DNA of 64,000 nt from Marinobacter caseinilyticus (GTDB lineage: Bacteria; Pseudomonadota; Gammaproteobacteria; Pseudomonadales; Oleiphilaceae): assembly GCF_011074955.1 (NCBI RefSeq), contig NZ_WUQJ01000017.1, positions 31,325-95,324 on the forward strand, read 5' to 3'. Every line of letters begins with the position of its first letter. The first letter of the stretch is position 1. The translations under genes and the position numbers were made by a program. Shown piece by piece: positions 34,316 through 44,232 of this stretch. The notes beneath the pieces are model-generated. The model saw only the letters and a program-made list of their open reading frames with translations, was not told the DNA's origin and did no database searches.

Positions 34316-34753
34316 TCAGGGTTGAATCAGGTCCATGATCTGCTGTTCCGTCTGGGGTCCGAAGCGGGCTTCCAATAAGTCGCCTTCGGGGTTCACCACA
34401 AACGTGGCGGGCAAGGCCACTGGCAGTTTCCAACCAAAAGTGGGGCCCGGATCTTCCGCCAGCATGCCATAGCGAATGTTCATTTTCTGGCCAAGTGCAA
34501 TCAGGTCGTCGCCGCGAATTCCATCAAAATTCACGCCAAGCACTGTAACGTTGGCCTTGGCATCCAGGGCATTCAGTTCGGGAATTTCTTCCAGGCAGGG
34601 CTTACACCACTCAGCCCAGTAATTAACCAACACCCACTGCCCGCGCAGAGAGTCCCAATCCAAAGCCTGGCCATCGGCCTGCGCGAATTCGGTTTTTTGG
34701 CATCCTGCCAGTGCCAGCAGCGTTGCGGCGAGTATGATCTTGGGGTACTTCAC
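34316..34753 (-). CDS. TlpA/ResA-like thiol-disulfide lipoprotein
   Basis: A 145-residue thioredoxin-fold lipoprotein. The start is GTG 34753, set by GGAGG at 34761-34765 on the complement; a longer frame to 34843 overlaps arsC. The lipobox LALAGC puts the lipidated Cys at residue 18, and the redox site WCKPC is Cys50/Cys53. It is probably periplasmic and reducing or exchanging disulfides, partner unknown. It is divergent from arsC and 63 bases upstream of dnaE on the same strand. Confidence 0.88.
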   Translation of the reverse strand: MKYPKIILAATLLALAGCQKTEFAQADGQALDWDSLRGQWVLVNYWAEWCKPCLEEIPELNALDAKANVTVLGVNFDGIRGDDLIALGQKMNIRYGMLAEDPGPTFGWKLPVALPATFVVNPEGDLLEARFGPQTEQQIMDLIQP

Positions 34754-34814
34754 GGCCAAGCCTCCTGTTAGACTATCCCGACTTCTGATGACAGGTGCAG
34801 GAAAACAAAGAACG

Positions 34815-35168
34815 ATGACAGAACCCACCCTGATTTTCCACAATCCTCGCTGCTCTAAATCCAGACAAACACTGGCATTGCTTCAGGAACGCGGCATTGA
34901 GCCTGAAATTATACGTTATCTGGACACCCCACCCAGTGAGCAGGAATTAACGGTGCTACTCCGCCAACTCGGCCTTGCCGCCAGGGCTCTGCTTCGCAAA
35001 GGTGAAGCGGCATACAAAGAGTTGGGGCTCGACGACCAGACGCTCCCGGAACAGACATTGATTGGCGCTATGGTGAAAGCACCCATCCTGATTGAGCGCC
35101 CGATCGTAATCCACAACAATCGTGCCGTCCTGGGTCGACCGCCGGAACAGGTTCTGGACTTGTTCTGA
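34815..35168 (+). CDS. arsC: arsenate reductase (glutaredoxin type) ArsC
   Basis: A 117-residue thioredoxin-fold protein of the ArsC/glutaredoxin-dependent family. The catalytic Cys13 is in HNPRCSKSRQTL; LLRKGEAAYKELG and RPIVIHNNRAVLGRPPEQVL are family segments. ATG 34815 fits the family start. It heads the arsC-wrbA-DUF2069 cluster rather than an ars operon, so arsenate may not be its real substrate. Confidence 0.92.
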   Translation: MTEPTLIFHNPRCSKSRQTLALLQERGIEPEIIRYLDTPPSEQELTVLLRQLGLAARALLRKGEAAYKELGLDDQTLPEQTLIGAMVKAPILIERPIVIHNNRAVLGRPPEQVLDLF

Positions 35169-35195
35169 CGCACGACCCGGTAATTTACCGAATGA

Positions 35196-35810
<615 letters not shown>

Positions 35811-35822
35811 CAGGACCACTCA

Positions 35823-36173
35823 ATGCTGTATTCCCCCAAGGCCAAAATCACATTGGTTCTGACCGCACTGATCTACCTTGCGGTAATTATGACGCTGATC
35901 GTCACCACCTTTTATCCGGCCCCGGTCACTGGCGTTTCCGTAGCACTCATGCTGAGCGTCAAACTGATCCCGCTGCTGCTGTTTGTGATCCCTGTTTTTC
36001 GGGGCCACAACCGGGGTTACATCTGGCTCAGTTTTGTAGTGATATTCTATTTTACCCAAGCGGTCGTCACGGCCTGGCTCAGTGAAGGCAACCTCGGGCC
36101 CATGCTGTTGGCCGTCTTGACGTTCGCGCTCTTTACTGTTGCTATGGTGCACCTCAAAGTTAACCGGGCCTAA
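35823..36173 (+). CDS. DUF2069 membrane protein
   Basis: A 116-residue inner-membrane protein with four predicted helices and short loops, of the DUF2069 family, function unknown. It sits directly after wrbA, a linkage conserved in gammaproteobacteria. Confidence 0.85.
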   Translation: MLYSPKAKITLVLTALIYLAVIMTLIVTTFYPAPVTGVSVALMLSVKLIPLLLFVIPVFRGHNRGYIWLSFVVIFYFTQAVVTAWLSEGNLGPMLLAVLTFALFTVAMVHLKVNRA

Positions 36174-36201
36174 GCCAGCAACTCTCACGAGACTTCACTC
36201 T

Positions 36202-37980
36202 ATGGCGGCGACTCCTCCTGCACCCCATCGCTCTTCCCTGACGCTGAGAGATTTGTGCACCGCACTGGTGTCCAGTGGCGAAATCCTCCAGGAGGATGCG
36301 GAGCGGGTACTATCGGCGAATCTGGGCGCAGACAGTACCGCCCGACACCCACTGGAAATTGTCGCGATTGCAGCATTAACCGGTGCCACAAGCGGTCGCA
36401 CTCTTAACCTCGACCGCTTGACCCAGTGGCTTGCCGATTGGGCAGAGCAAGACTATTACCATATTGACCCTCTGAAAATCGATGCGCCCGCGGTCGCCAA
36501 AGTGATGTCGTATGCGTTTGCTCAGCGTCACGGGATTCTGGCGGTTGAAATTGGCAAGCACGAGGCCCTGATTGCCAGTGCGGAGCCGTTCAAAAGTGAC
36601 TGGGAAACCAATCTCAGACACGTGCTGAAAAGAGACATTCGCCGGGTGGTCGCCAACCCGGAGGATATTCGCCGTTACACCATTGAGTTCTATCAGCTCG
36701 CCAGCTCGGTGAGCAAGGCCAGTTCGGGCCCCGGCAGCGCTGCTGGCAACCTGCATAATTTTGAACAACTGCTGGACTTAGGCAGTGGCAGCAACCCGGA
36801 TGCGAACGACCAGCATGTGGTCAAGATTGTGGATTGGCTGCTGCAATACGCCTACGATCAGCGCGCCAGTGATATCCACATCGAACCCCGTCGCGGCGTT
36901 GTGCAAGTCCGGTTTCGCATCGACGGTGTGCTGCATAACGTATATGAGTTTCCGGAGCAGGTCGGCATCGCTGTTACCAGTCGCCTTAAAATTCTCGGGC
37001 GTCTCAACGTGGCCGAGAAGCGTCGACCGCAGGACGGCCGGATAAAAACCCGCAAGCCGGATAACAGTGAAGTGGAACTTCGGCTCGCCACCATGCCCAC
37101 CGCGTTTGGCGAAAAGATGGTGATGCGTATTTTTGACCCGGAAGTGCTGCTTAAGTCCTTTGAGCAACTGGGGTTTTCAAAAGAAGATCGCAGTCGCTGG
37201 CAAGACATCACCAGCCGGCCCCATGGCATTGTTCTGGTGACCGGTCCGACCGGTTCGGGCAAAACCACCACGCTGTACTCCACGCTCAAGCAATTGGCCA
37301 CCTCGGAAGTGAACGTCTGCACCATAGAGGACCCCATTGAGATGGTGGAGCCGGCGTTCAATCAGATGCAAGTGCAACCCAATATTGAACTGACCTTTGC
37401 GGCGGGCGTCAGGTCGTTGCTGCGGCAGGACCCTGACATCATCATGATTGGCGAGATCCGGGATCTGGAAACGGCTGAAATGGCCGTCCAGGCGGCACTG
37501 ACCGGCCACCTGGTCCTGTCTACCTTACACACCAATGACTCGCCCAGTGCCATCACCAGGCTGCTGGAGCTTGGCATTCCACCCTACCTGATCCGAGCGA
37601 CGGTGCTTGGCGTCATGGCGCAAAGGCTGGTGCGGACACTGTGTCCGCACTGCAAGAGCCCAAGCCCTGCCGATAAGAATGCCTGGGCCAGCCTGACCAG
37701 GCCCTGGAAAGCACCGATCCCCACGGAGTTCTATCGTCCAGTTGGTTGTCTGGAATGTCGTAATACCGGGTACATGGGTCGTGCCGGCGTCTATGAGATA
37801 CTGCAGCTGTCAAGTGAACTGGTCGGTCAGATTGATGAACGCTGCGAGCTGGAACAGCTCCGGCTTGGAGCTTACAAGGATGGCATGAAATCACTCCGCC
37901 TGAGCGGCGCCCAGAAAGTGGCGGCCGGCCAAACCACCGTTGAAGAGATATTGCGAGTCACCCCCGAGAGTCAGCGGTAA
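36202..37980 (+). CDS. GspE/PilB-family secretion ATPase, orphan
   Basis: A 592-residue type II secretion/type IV pilus assembly ATPase. It has an N-terminal GspE N1/N2 region, Walker A GPTGSGKTTT with Lys354, the Asp box and His box (GEIRDLETAEMAVQAALTGH), and a zinc tetracysteine at Cys481/Cys484 and Cys516/Cys519. All ATPase motifs are intact. No other secretion or pilus gene is nearby, so its partner machine must be elsewhere. ATG 36202 is chosen by similarity; its ribosome-binding site is weak, and the frame opens 21 codons earlier inside the DUF2069 gene. Confidence 0.9.
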   Translation: MAATPPAPHRSSLTLRDLCTALVSSGEILQEDAERVLSANLGADSTARHPLEIVAIAALTGATSGRTLNLDRLTQWLADWAEQDYYHIDPLKIDAPAVAKVMSYAFAQRHGILAVEIGKHEALIASAEPFKSDWETNLRHVLKRDIRRVVANPEDIRRYTIEFYQLASSVSKASSGPGSAAGNLHNFEQLLDLGSGSNPDANDQHVVKIVDWLLQYAYDQRASDIHIEPRRGVVQVRFRIDGVLHNVYEFPEQVGIAVTSRLKILGRLNVAEKRRPQDGRIKTRKPDNSEVELRLATMPTAFGEKMVMRIFDPEVLLKSFEQLGFSKEDRSRWQDITSRPHGIVLVTGPTGSGKTTTLYSTLKQLATSEVNVCTIEDPIEMVEPAFNQMQVQPNIELTFAAGVRSLLRQDPDIIMIGEIRDLETAEMAVQAALTGHLVLSTLHTNDSPSAITRLLELGIPPYLIRATVLGVMAQRLVRTLCPHCKSPSPADKNAWASLTRPWKAPIPTEFYRPVGCLECRNTGYMGRAGVYEILQLSSELVGQIDERCELEQLRLGAYKDGMKSLRLSGAQKVAAGQTTVEEILRVTPESQR

Positions 37981-38047
37981 CTTCACGCCATTGAATCATT
38001 TTGCGCTGACCGTCGCGTTGGCGGAACCTGCACGCCCGCCCATTGCC

Positions 38048-39097
38048 TTAAGGTGATGGGCGCAAGCCGCATTGTTCCAGCAGCGTTTGCCAGGCCTTGG
38101 TGTGACGCGCCATCGAACGATCCAGTTGCTGCCAGAGACTGTTGTCGTCATGGGTCGATAAAATGTTGCGGTAATAGGCCTTGAAGTCGTCCGGCATGAC
38201 ATCGGTTTGGCGCGCGGCCAACTGGGCCAGCGGGCCCATGATGGCATCCCGCTGGCGACCAACCGCCGCCATGTAGGGCTGAACTTCACCCACGTAAACA
38301 CTGGCAAACATGGACTGAACGATGTCGGCCTGGGCGTTGGTTTTCCCGTCAAAACACAACGGCCGCCCATTGATCCGCCCGTGGATCAAAGCCGTTGCAT
38401 CCGATAGCCGGGCAATGAGCAACCGGGCGCTGTTCACCAACTGGCCCACAGTGTGATTCGCCAACCAGCGCTGATGCACAGCCCCAACATAATCAAGATC
38501 CTGATCCAGGTCCCCTACCCGCAAGGCCGCAACCGTTGCGGCCAGCCGGTTGAGGTCGGCGGCCAGCACGCGCCCGTTGTGGTTGTTCTCTTTGACAGGT
38601 AAGCGACCTTTGGCCAGCGTGACCAGGGATTCCGCCTCTTCCACCGCCCAAGTCGCGTTCCAGACGGCGATAGGCAATGACGACAATTTGCTGACAATGG
38701 CTTTGTCCAAATCCGCAATGAGTTCGTCATCATCTATTAACGGCACGCAGGCTCTGGCTGCCAGGATGAAGCGCACCTCGTAGCGCAACCGATTCAATGG
38801 CTGCATCACCCGCCCCATAATCGACGTTTTTTCTCCGACTACCTGTTGTAGCTCACACCCGTACAACGAAAGAAAATCCAACATGCCCATTTCAATGGAC
38901 GGCATCGACAGACGACGGGTGCGGGCCCGAGGGAAGGATTCGACTGCAGGCAAATCAGACAGCGCCGGCTCAGTGTCCAGTACCCGAGCAACCCGTTCGA
39001 CATACTCGTCCATCATGCTGTCGGGAGCGGAGAACGGATTGCATCCCGCCAGCGCCTGCACACTTAAACAAAGTAACAGTGAGCGGATTGAAAGCAA
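38048..39097 (-). CDS. DUF3080 family lipoprotein
   Basis: A 349-residue probable lipoprotein (signal MLSIRSLLLCLSVQALAGC, lipid Cys19) of the DUF3080 family, unknown function. It is mainly helical, with the conserved MGMLDFLSLYGCELQQVVGEKTSIMG-like segment starting near residue 71 and an RYEVRFILAARACV segment. It converges with the GspE-type gene and lies 35 bases upstream of mtnC's 3' end on the same strand. Confidence 0.82.
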   Translation of the reverse strand: MLSIRSLLLCLSVQALAGCNPFSAPDSMMDEYVERVARVLDTEPALSDLPAVESFPRARTRRLSMPSIEMGMLDFLSLYGCELQQVVGEKTSIMGRVMQPLNRLRYEVRFILAARACVPLIDDDELIADLDKAIVSKLSSLPIAVWNATWAVEEAESLVTLAKGRLPVKENNHNGRVLAADLNRLAATVAALRVGDLDQDLDYVGAVHQRWLANHTVGQLVNSARLLIARLSDATALIHGRINGRPLCFDGKTNAQADIVQSMFASVYVGEVQPYMAAVGRQRDAIMGPLAQLAARQTDVMPDDFKAYYRNILSTHDDNSLWQQLDRSMARHTKAWQTLLEQCGLRPSP

Positions 39098-39132
39098 AAG
39101 CGGCCCCGCTTTTATGTTGGCTGGATCGTAGC

Positions 39133-39822
39133 TTAACGTTGTTTCAATAAGGCATCGACATCCTGAAAGTTACGCATCACCGGTCGCTTTGACCCCGTCG
39201 GGGCTGCATTCCGAACCAGCCACGCGGTTTGCATCCCCGCAGCCTCGGCGGCGTCAAGCTCAGCCTCCACATCGGATAAAAACAGCACCGTCGAGGGTTC
39301 GACACCCAGCTCATTCAGAATATTACAATAGGAGACTGACTCTTTTTTGGGTCCCATGCGGGTATCAAAATAACCACTGAAATACGGTGTTAAGTCACCA
39401 CAGTCACTGAAACCAAAAATCAGCTTCTGAGCTTTCACCGAGCCGGAGGAATAAACATACAGGCGCAACCCCCGGTCGTGCCAATGCCGCAAAGCGTCCG
39501 CGGCATCGGGGTACACATGCCCCCGAAAGGCACCCTGCTGGTAGCCCTGTTCCCAGAGCATCCCCTGCAAGGCTTTGAGCGGTGTCGCTTTCCGGTCCTC
39601 GCGAATCCACGCCTGCAAGACGTCAATCAGCCCGTCAAAGTCATCGGCGGCAACGCCTGACTGGTCAGCGACCATGGCCAACTGCTCACTGACCTTCGGG
39701 TTGCTTGCTTCCGTACGGACAAAGTCAGCCATGTGTTCCGCCGCGTAGGGAAACAAGACTTCATGAACGAAGGAAATGGAGCTGGTGGTTCCCTCGATGT
39801 CGGTGAGAATCACTCGAATCAT
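39133..39822 (-). CDS. mtnC: enolase-phosphatase E1
   Basis: A 229-residue HAD phosphatase of the methionine salvage pathway that enolises and dephosphorylates 2,3-diketomethylthiopentyl-1-phosphate to acireductone. HAD motif I is LTDIEGTTSS with Asp8 and Glu10; VYSSGSVKAQKLIFG is motif II and LFLSDVEAELDAA motif IV. The ATG overlaps the mtnD stop by one base. Confidence 0.97.
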   Translation of the reverse strand: MIRVILTDIEGTTSSISFVHEVLFPYAAEHMADFVRTEASNPKVSEQLAMVADQSGVAADDFDGLIDVLQAWIREDRKATPLKALQGMLWEQGYQQGAFRGHVYPDAADALRHWHDRGLRLYVYSSGSVKAQKLIFGFSDCGDLTPYFSGYFDTRMGPKKESVSYCNILNELGVEPSTVLFLSDVEAELDAAEAAGMQTAWLVRNAAPTGSKRPVMRNFQDVDALLKQR

Positions 39823-40382
39823 CAAGCGGCTCCGGCGGCCAGGGCTTCATAACGTGGCAACCGGCTGGCAATGTCCTCACCGGTGAATTCCGCCACCCAA
39901 CCATCCGGGTTGGTGAACAGGCGGATGCAGGTGAATTCGGGTTCTGGCCCCATATCAAACCAGTGCCGGGTGCCATTGGGCACGCTGATAAGGTCGTTTT
40001 TCTGACACAGGATGGCGTACACAGAGTCACCAAAGTGCAGGTAAAACAAGCCTTGCCCTCGGACAAAAAACCGAACCTCGTCCTCACTGTGGGTATGCTC
40101 ATCGAGAAACTTTTGCCGAAACGCTTCTTTTTGGGGGTTATCGGCACGGAGGCTGATCACATCCGCCGCTTGAAACCCACACTCGGCCTTCAGGGCCTGC
40201 ACTTCCTCCTGATAAGCCGACAGCACTTCCTCCTGAGAGGCATCTGCAGGCAAATCGCGGGTCGGCCATTGCTCATATCGCACGCCCTGCTCCGCCAGTA
40301 AGCGCTGGATATCACCCGGCTGGTTCGTGACCTGGCGAGGGCTCTCGGGGGCGTTCTGATTATAAATGCTTAAAGTTGTCAT
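39822..40382 (-). CDS. mtnD: acireductone dioxygenase
   Basis: A 186-residue cupin enzyme that cleaves acireductone: the Fe form gives the methionine keto-acid precursor, the Ni form an off-pathway product. Metal ligands lie in DEHTHSEDEVRFFVRG (His-x-His...Glu) and a distal His in GTRHWFDMG. It overlaps both mtnB and mtnC. Confidence 0.97.
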   Translation of the reverse strand: MTTLSIYNQNAPESPRQVTNQPGDIQRLLAEQGVRYEQWPTRDLPADASQEEVLSAYQEEVQALKAECGFQAADVISLRADNPQKEAFRQKFLDEHTHSEDEVRFFVRGQGLFYLHFGDSVYAILCQKNDLISVPNGTRHWFDMGPEPEFTCIRLFTNPDGWVAEFTGEDIASRLPRYEALAAGAA

Positions 40383-41005
40383 CCACGGACCCTCATGGTT
40401 TCGAGTTCACATTCAAATAGAAATTCAAAGGCCTCCACGTGCCTCAAACAGTCTGCCATGGTGCGGCCCCAGGTATAAAGACCATGACCGCGGATCAAGT
40501 ATCCGGGTTGCTCCGGCCGCTCCAGGAACCACGCTTTGGTGCGTTCCGCCAACTCATCAATCTGCTGGGTGTTCTCAAACACCGGAACAGTCACGACCGA
40601 GTCATGGCTATCGACACCCGCAAACGCTTTTTGCAGTTCGTAGTCCCGAAAGCTCAGCAACTCGCCCTTTGGCACTAACCGGCTCAAAACGGTGGCTTTC
40701 ACCGAATGCGTGTGCAGCACCGCACCCACCTCTGGGAACACGTCGTACAGCACCGTGTGCAACCGGGTTTCGGCTGAGGATTTGCAACGACTTTGCACCG
40801 GGTTGCCCTCAAGGTCCACCACCATGATGTCGCCGGCGCCCAATTGGCCCTTGTGCCGCCCTGAGACAGTAATCGCAATATGTCGGGCATCGATGCGGGC
40901 GGAATAGTTGCTGCTGGTCGCCGGCGACCAGCCCCGCTGGTAGAGGAACTGACCGGCAGCGATGATGGATTCGGCCTCTTTGGCGTATCGGGTGACATCA
41001 AACAA
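40379..41005 (-). CDS. mtnB: methylthioribulose-1-phosphate dehydratase
   Basis: A 208-residue class II aldolase-fold enzyme dehydrating methylthioribulose-1-P. Zinc ligands are in LHTHSVKATVLSRL and IRGHGLYTWG. It is first of the coupled mtnB-mtnD-mtnC set. mtnA, mtnK or mtnN are not in the window, so the pathway is completed by genes elsewhere. Confidence 0.96.
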   Translation of the reverse strand: MFDVTRYAKEAESIIAAGQFLYQRGWSPATSSNYSARIDARHIAITVSGRHKGQLGAGDIMVVDLEGNPVQSRCKSSAETRLHTVLYDVFPEVGAVLHTHSVKATVLSRLVPKGELLSFRDYELQKAFAGVDSHDSVVTVPVFENTQQIDELAERTKAWFLERPEQPGYLIRGHGLYTWGRTMADCLRHVEAFEFLFECELETMRVRG

Positions 41006-41056
41006 AATACATCCCCTGAATCAAGGTGCTGGGTGTGGAAAGTCTGTGAGTACACA

Positions 41057-42025
41057 TTATAAGTCGGGCGCAGGCGCCAGCAAACGATAACGGGCACGAA
41101 TCAGGTCGGCCACCACCGCGATCGCAATTTCAGGCGGTGTCTTGCTGGGGATATCCAGACCCACCGGGGCCACCAGGCGTGCCACCTGCTGCTCGGATAA
41201 CCCAAGTGACAGCAATCGTTGATAGCGTGCGTCGGAGGTACGCTGCGAGCCCATCGCACCAACGTAAAAGCAGTCTGACGCCAACGCGGCCATCAACGCC
41301 ATGTCGTCCACTCTGGGGTCGTGGGCCAGCGCAAGCACGGCGGAACACCGGTCACTGAAATCTGCGCGTACCAGATCGTCAGGCAGCGCCCGCCGCAGCG
41401 GTGCACAGAGGTTCTCCCAGCCGTTGGCGAACACCTCCCGAGGCTCACATAGCGTCGTCTCAAAACCTGCCGCCGTGGCAAACTCAGCGACATATCGGGC
41501 AACCTCGCCGGCGCCGACCAACAGCACTCGACACTGCGGCGCCAGATGGTGCTGAAACCACGACGCGTCAAGTTGAATGGGCTGGGCCGATGCGTGTTCG
41601 TCACTGATCGCCAAAGCGCCCGTGGCACGATTGACACGCCGGCTCATCGGCTGGCGCGCCAGCAATGCTTGTTTCAAAGCCCGAATGTGAGCGAGCCCGC
41701 CCGCTGGTGTCAGTGTTTCAACCAGCAACCGGATATGGCCACCACACGGCAACTGAAATTGTGACTGGTCACGATCGGTCACACCATAGTCACACACGTA
41801 CGGCCGCTCGAGTGTCGACAAGGGCAAGCGGGTAATCAGGTCTTCTTCCAGACAGCCACCGGACACGGAGCCGGACCATTCTCCGCGATGGTTGACCGCC
41901 AACCAGGAACCGGCTGGGCGAGGCGACGCCCCCCAGGTCGCCAGAATGGTGCAGAGCCACACCCGGTCGCCCGCGACCAGCCATTGTTCAATATCCCTGA
42001 GTACCGCCTGATTGGGACTATTCAC
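41057..42025 (-). CDS. XdhC/CoxI family molybdoenzyme maturation factor
   Basis: A 322-residue XdhC-family protein. The N-terminal XdhC_CoxI domain (WLCTILATWGASPRPAGSWLAV, GSVSGGCLEEDL) is followed by a Rossmann domain (RVLLVGAGEVARYVAEFA). XdhC proteins bind molybdenum cofactor and assist its sulfuration and insertion into xanthine dehydrogenase-type enzymes. It starts seven bases after the large hydroxylase subunit ends, consistent with dedicated maturation of that enzyme. Confidence 0.93.
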   Translation of the reverse strand: MNSPNQAVLRDIEQWLVAGDRVWLCTILATWGASPRPAGSWLAVNHRGEWSGSVSGGCLEEDLITRLPLSTLERPYVCDYGVTDRDQSQFQLPCGGHIRLLVETLTPAGGLAHIRALKQALLARQPMSRRVNRATGALAISDEHASAQPIQLDASWFQHHLAPQCRVLLVGAGEVARYVAEFATAAGFETTLCEPREVFANGWENLCAPLRRALPDDLVRADFSDRCSAVLALAHDPRVDDMALMAALASDCFYVGAMGSQRTSDARYQRLLSLGLSEQQVARLVAPVGLDIPSKTPPEIAIAVVADLIRARYRLLAPAPDL

Positions 42026-42032
42026 AATTCAA

Positions 42033-44231
42033 TCAGGCTCTCAATGGCAACTGGCGCTGACGCTCGCCGGTCAGCGCAAACAGGGCATTGCCAAGCGCTG
42101 GAATCACCGGTGGTAAACCAGGCTCCCCGACACCACTGGGGGGCGCCGCACTGTCGATAATCTCGACCACCATTTCAGGCTTGGCATTCACTCGCAAAAG
42201 ACGGTAATCGTGAAAATTACTTTCCTGGACGGCCCCGTTCTCAAAGGTGATCTGGCCATACAAGGCTGCCGTAAGCCCGAACAGGATGCCGCTTTCCATC
42301 TGGTCCCGCACAATTTCAGGGTTTACCACTTGCCCACAATCCACCGCACAGGCCACTCGGTGTACATGGATCTCGCCGGCTCTGATGCTAGCCTCCACCA
42401 CTTGTGCCACATAGGTTCCAAAGCTGCGATGCAACGCAATCCCGCGGGCTCTTCCCGCGGGCAGGGGCCGGCCCCAATCACCCAGCTCGGCGGCGCGCTC
42501 CAGCACCGCAAGATGCCTGGGCTCCCGCTCCAGCCGTTGTCGGCGAAACGCCAGAGGATCCTGGCCGAGCTTATGGGCAATCTCATCCATAAAGGTTTCC
42601 ACCGCGAAACCATTATGGGAATGCCCCACCGAGCGCCACCACGTGACCGGAATACCCGCATCGGTATGGGTGTGCCGAATGGACAGGTTGTCGACGCCGT
42701 ATGGGTAGTCCACCGCGCCCTCGATAGCGGACATGTCTTTCGGCGTCGCAATACCTTCTGCCATCAGGCCCACGCTGCCCAGCGTGTTGTAGAGAAACTT
42801 CGGGGCCCAGGGATACTGGGCCGGCGCCGCGTCACGCACGTACCAATCGAGAATTTGCGGGCCCACAATCTGATGCTGCCAGCCGGTCATATCGCCGTCC
42901 TTTAAACTGGCCTGAAGGCGATGCAGCATCGCCGGGCGGTACCAGTCATGCCGGGTATCTTCTTCCCGTGACCAGAGCAGTTTGACCGGCCGTTTCACCC
43001 GGTAGGCCACCGCCGCGACCTCACCGATATAGTCCTGGGTGAGCCGGCGGCCAAACCCGCCGCCGATAAAGGTGGTATGAACCGTCACCTCATCCGGAGA
43101 CAGGTCGGTTGCCCGGGCGGCGGCGATGCACCCCAGGTCTGGCGCTTGAGTAGGCGCCCAAACATCAATGTGACCGTCCGTGTAATGCGCCGTCGCGTTC
43201 ATTGGTTCCAGGGTGGCATGGGCCAGAAAAGGCTGCTCATAACTGACGTTCAACACGTCATCGGCTGTCGCCAGCGCCATCGCCATATCACCCTGACTGC
43301 GTTCGGATTCACCCCCGTCTGCGTCGGCCGCCGTTCGGTAGTGGGTCATGACATCTGCGCTGGACAGTGTCAGGGCATCCGAATCATCCCAGACCACAGT
43401 GAGAGCCTGCTGGGCTTTTCGAGCGCGCCAGTATTTATCCGCAACAATGGCAACGCCGCGATCGATTTCAAAGACCTCAATGACCCCGGGCATGGTGCGC
43501 ACACCGTTGGCGTCAAAGGACTTTACACGGCCGCCAACTCTGGGTGGACGCGTGACCACGGCATAGACCATGCCGGGGAGTTCCACATCAATGCCATACT
43601 CGGCGGTACCGGTCACTTTGGCGTGCGCATCCAGGCGCTGCATGGGTTGCCCGATGTACTGCCACTGATCCGGTGTTTTCAGTGTTGGAGCACTGGGCAC
43701 AGGCTCCACCGCGGCCAGCGCAACCAGTTGTCCGTATGCCAATGAGTCCTGCCCATTGGGATGCAGAACCCGGCCTTCCCGTGTACGGCATTGGGACGAC
43801 TCTACTTTCCATACTTTCGCAGCCGCAGACACCAACATCCGGTGGGCAGAGGCCCCCGCCACACGCAACGGTTCCCAACTGGTCGACAAACTGGTGCTGC
43901 CGCCGGTGAGCTGAAGCTTGTAAAGCGGGTTGCGGTACTCAGGCGCTGCCGGTGCAAAGCGGGGTTGAATCCGATTGGGGGGCACATCCAGCTCTTCCGC
44001 AATCAGGGTGGTTAGGCCGGTGTAGGTCCCCTGTCCCATTTCTACGCGAGCCAGGGTAAAGAAGATGTCGTCATCCGCGGTCAGTTCCAACCAGGCATTA
44101 GGCACCCAGCTCTGCTGGTCAGCGTTATACCCCGTTTCGACACTGGCGCAACCGGGCAACGACAGCGCCAACAGCAAGCCCCCGGAACCCGTTATCGAGG
44201 TTTTCAGGAAGTCGCGTCGATTCATCTCCAT
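42033..44231 (-). CDS. molybdenum hydroxylase large subunit (IorB type)
   Basis: A 732-residue molybdopterin-binding subunit of the xanthine dehydrogenase/isoquinoline 1-oxidoreductase beta family. The start (44231) follows AGGAGG and gives a Tat signal MEMNRRDFLKTS with a possible lipobox LPGC. It has VEMGQGTYTGLTTLIAEEL, the cofactor-binding GGGFGRRL and the GEPGLPPVIPALGNAL motif with the catalytic Glu. It is exported folded with the 2Fe-2S subunit and oxidises an N-heterocycle or aldehyde; the substrate cannot be told from sequence. Confidence 0.9.
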   Translation of the reverse strand: MEMNRRDFLKTSITGSGGLLLALSLPGCASVETGYNADQQSWVPNAWLELTADDDIFFTLARVEMGQGTYTGLTTLIAEELDVPPNRIQPRFAPAAPEYRNPLYKLQLTGGSTSLSTSWEPLRVAGASAHRMLVSAAAKVWKVESSQCRTREGRVLHPNGQDSLAYGQLVALAAVEPVPSAPTLKTPDQWQYIGQPMQRLDAHAKVTGTAEYGIDVELPGMVYAVVTRPPRVGGRVKSFDANGVRTMPGVIEVFEIDRGVAIVADKYWRARKAQQALTVVWDDSDALTLSSADVMTHYRTAADADGGESERSQGDMAMALATADDVLNVSYEQPFLAHATLEPMNATAHYTDGHIDVWAPTQAPDLGCIAAARATDLSPDEVTVHTTFIGGGFGRRLTQDYIGEVAAVAYRVKRPVKLLWSREEDTRHDWYRPAMLHRLQASLKDGDMTGWQHQIVGPQILDWYVRDAAPAQYPWAPKFLYNTLGSVGLMAEGIATPKDMSAIEGAVDYPYGVDNLSIRHTHTDAGIPVTWWRSVGHSHNGFAVETFMDEIAHKLGQDPLAFRRQRLEREPRHLAVLERAAELGDWGRPLPAGRARGIALHRSFGTYVAQVVEASIRAGEIHVHRVACAVDCGQVVNPEIVRDQMESGILFGLTAALYGQITFENGAVQESNFHDYRLLRVNAKPEMVVEIIDSAAPPSGVGEPGLPPVIPALGNALFALTGERQRQLPLRA

Positions 44232-44232
44232 G

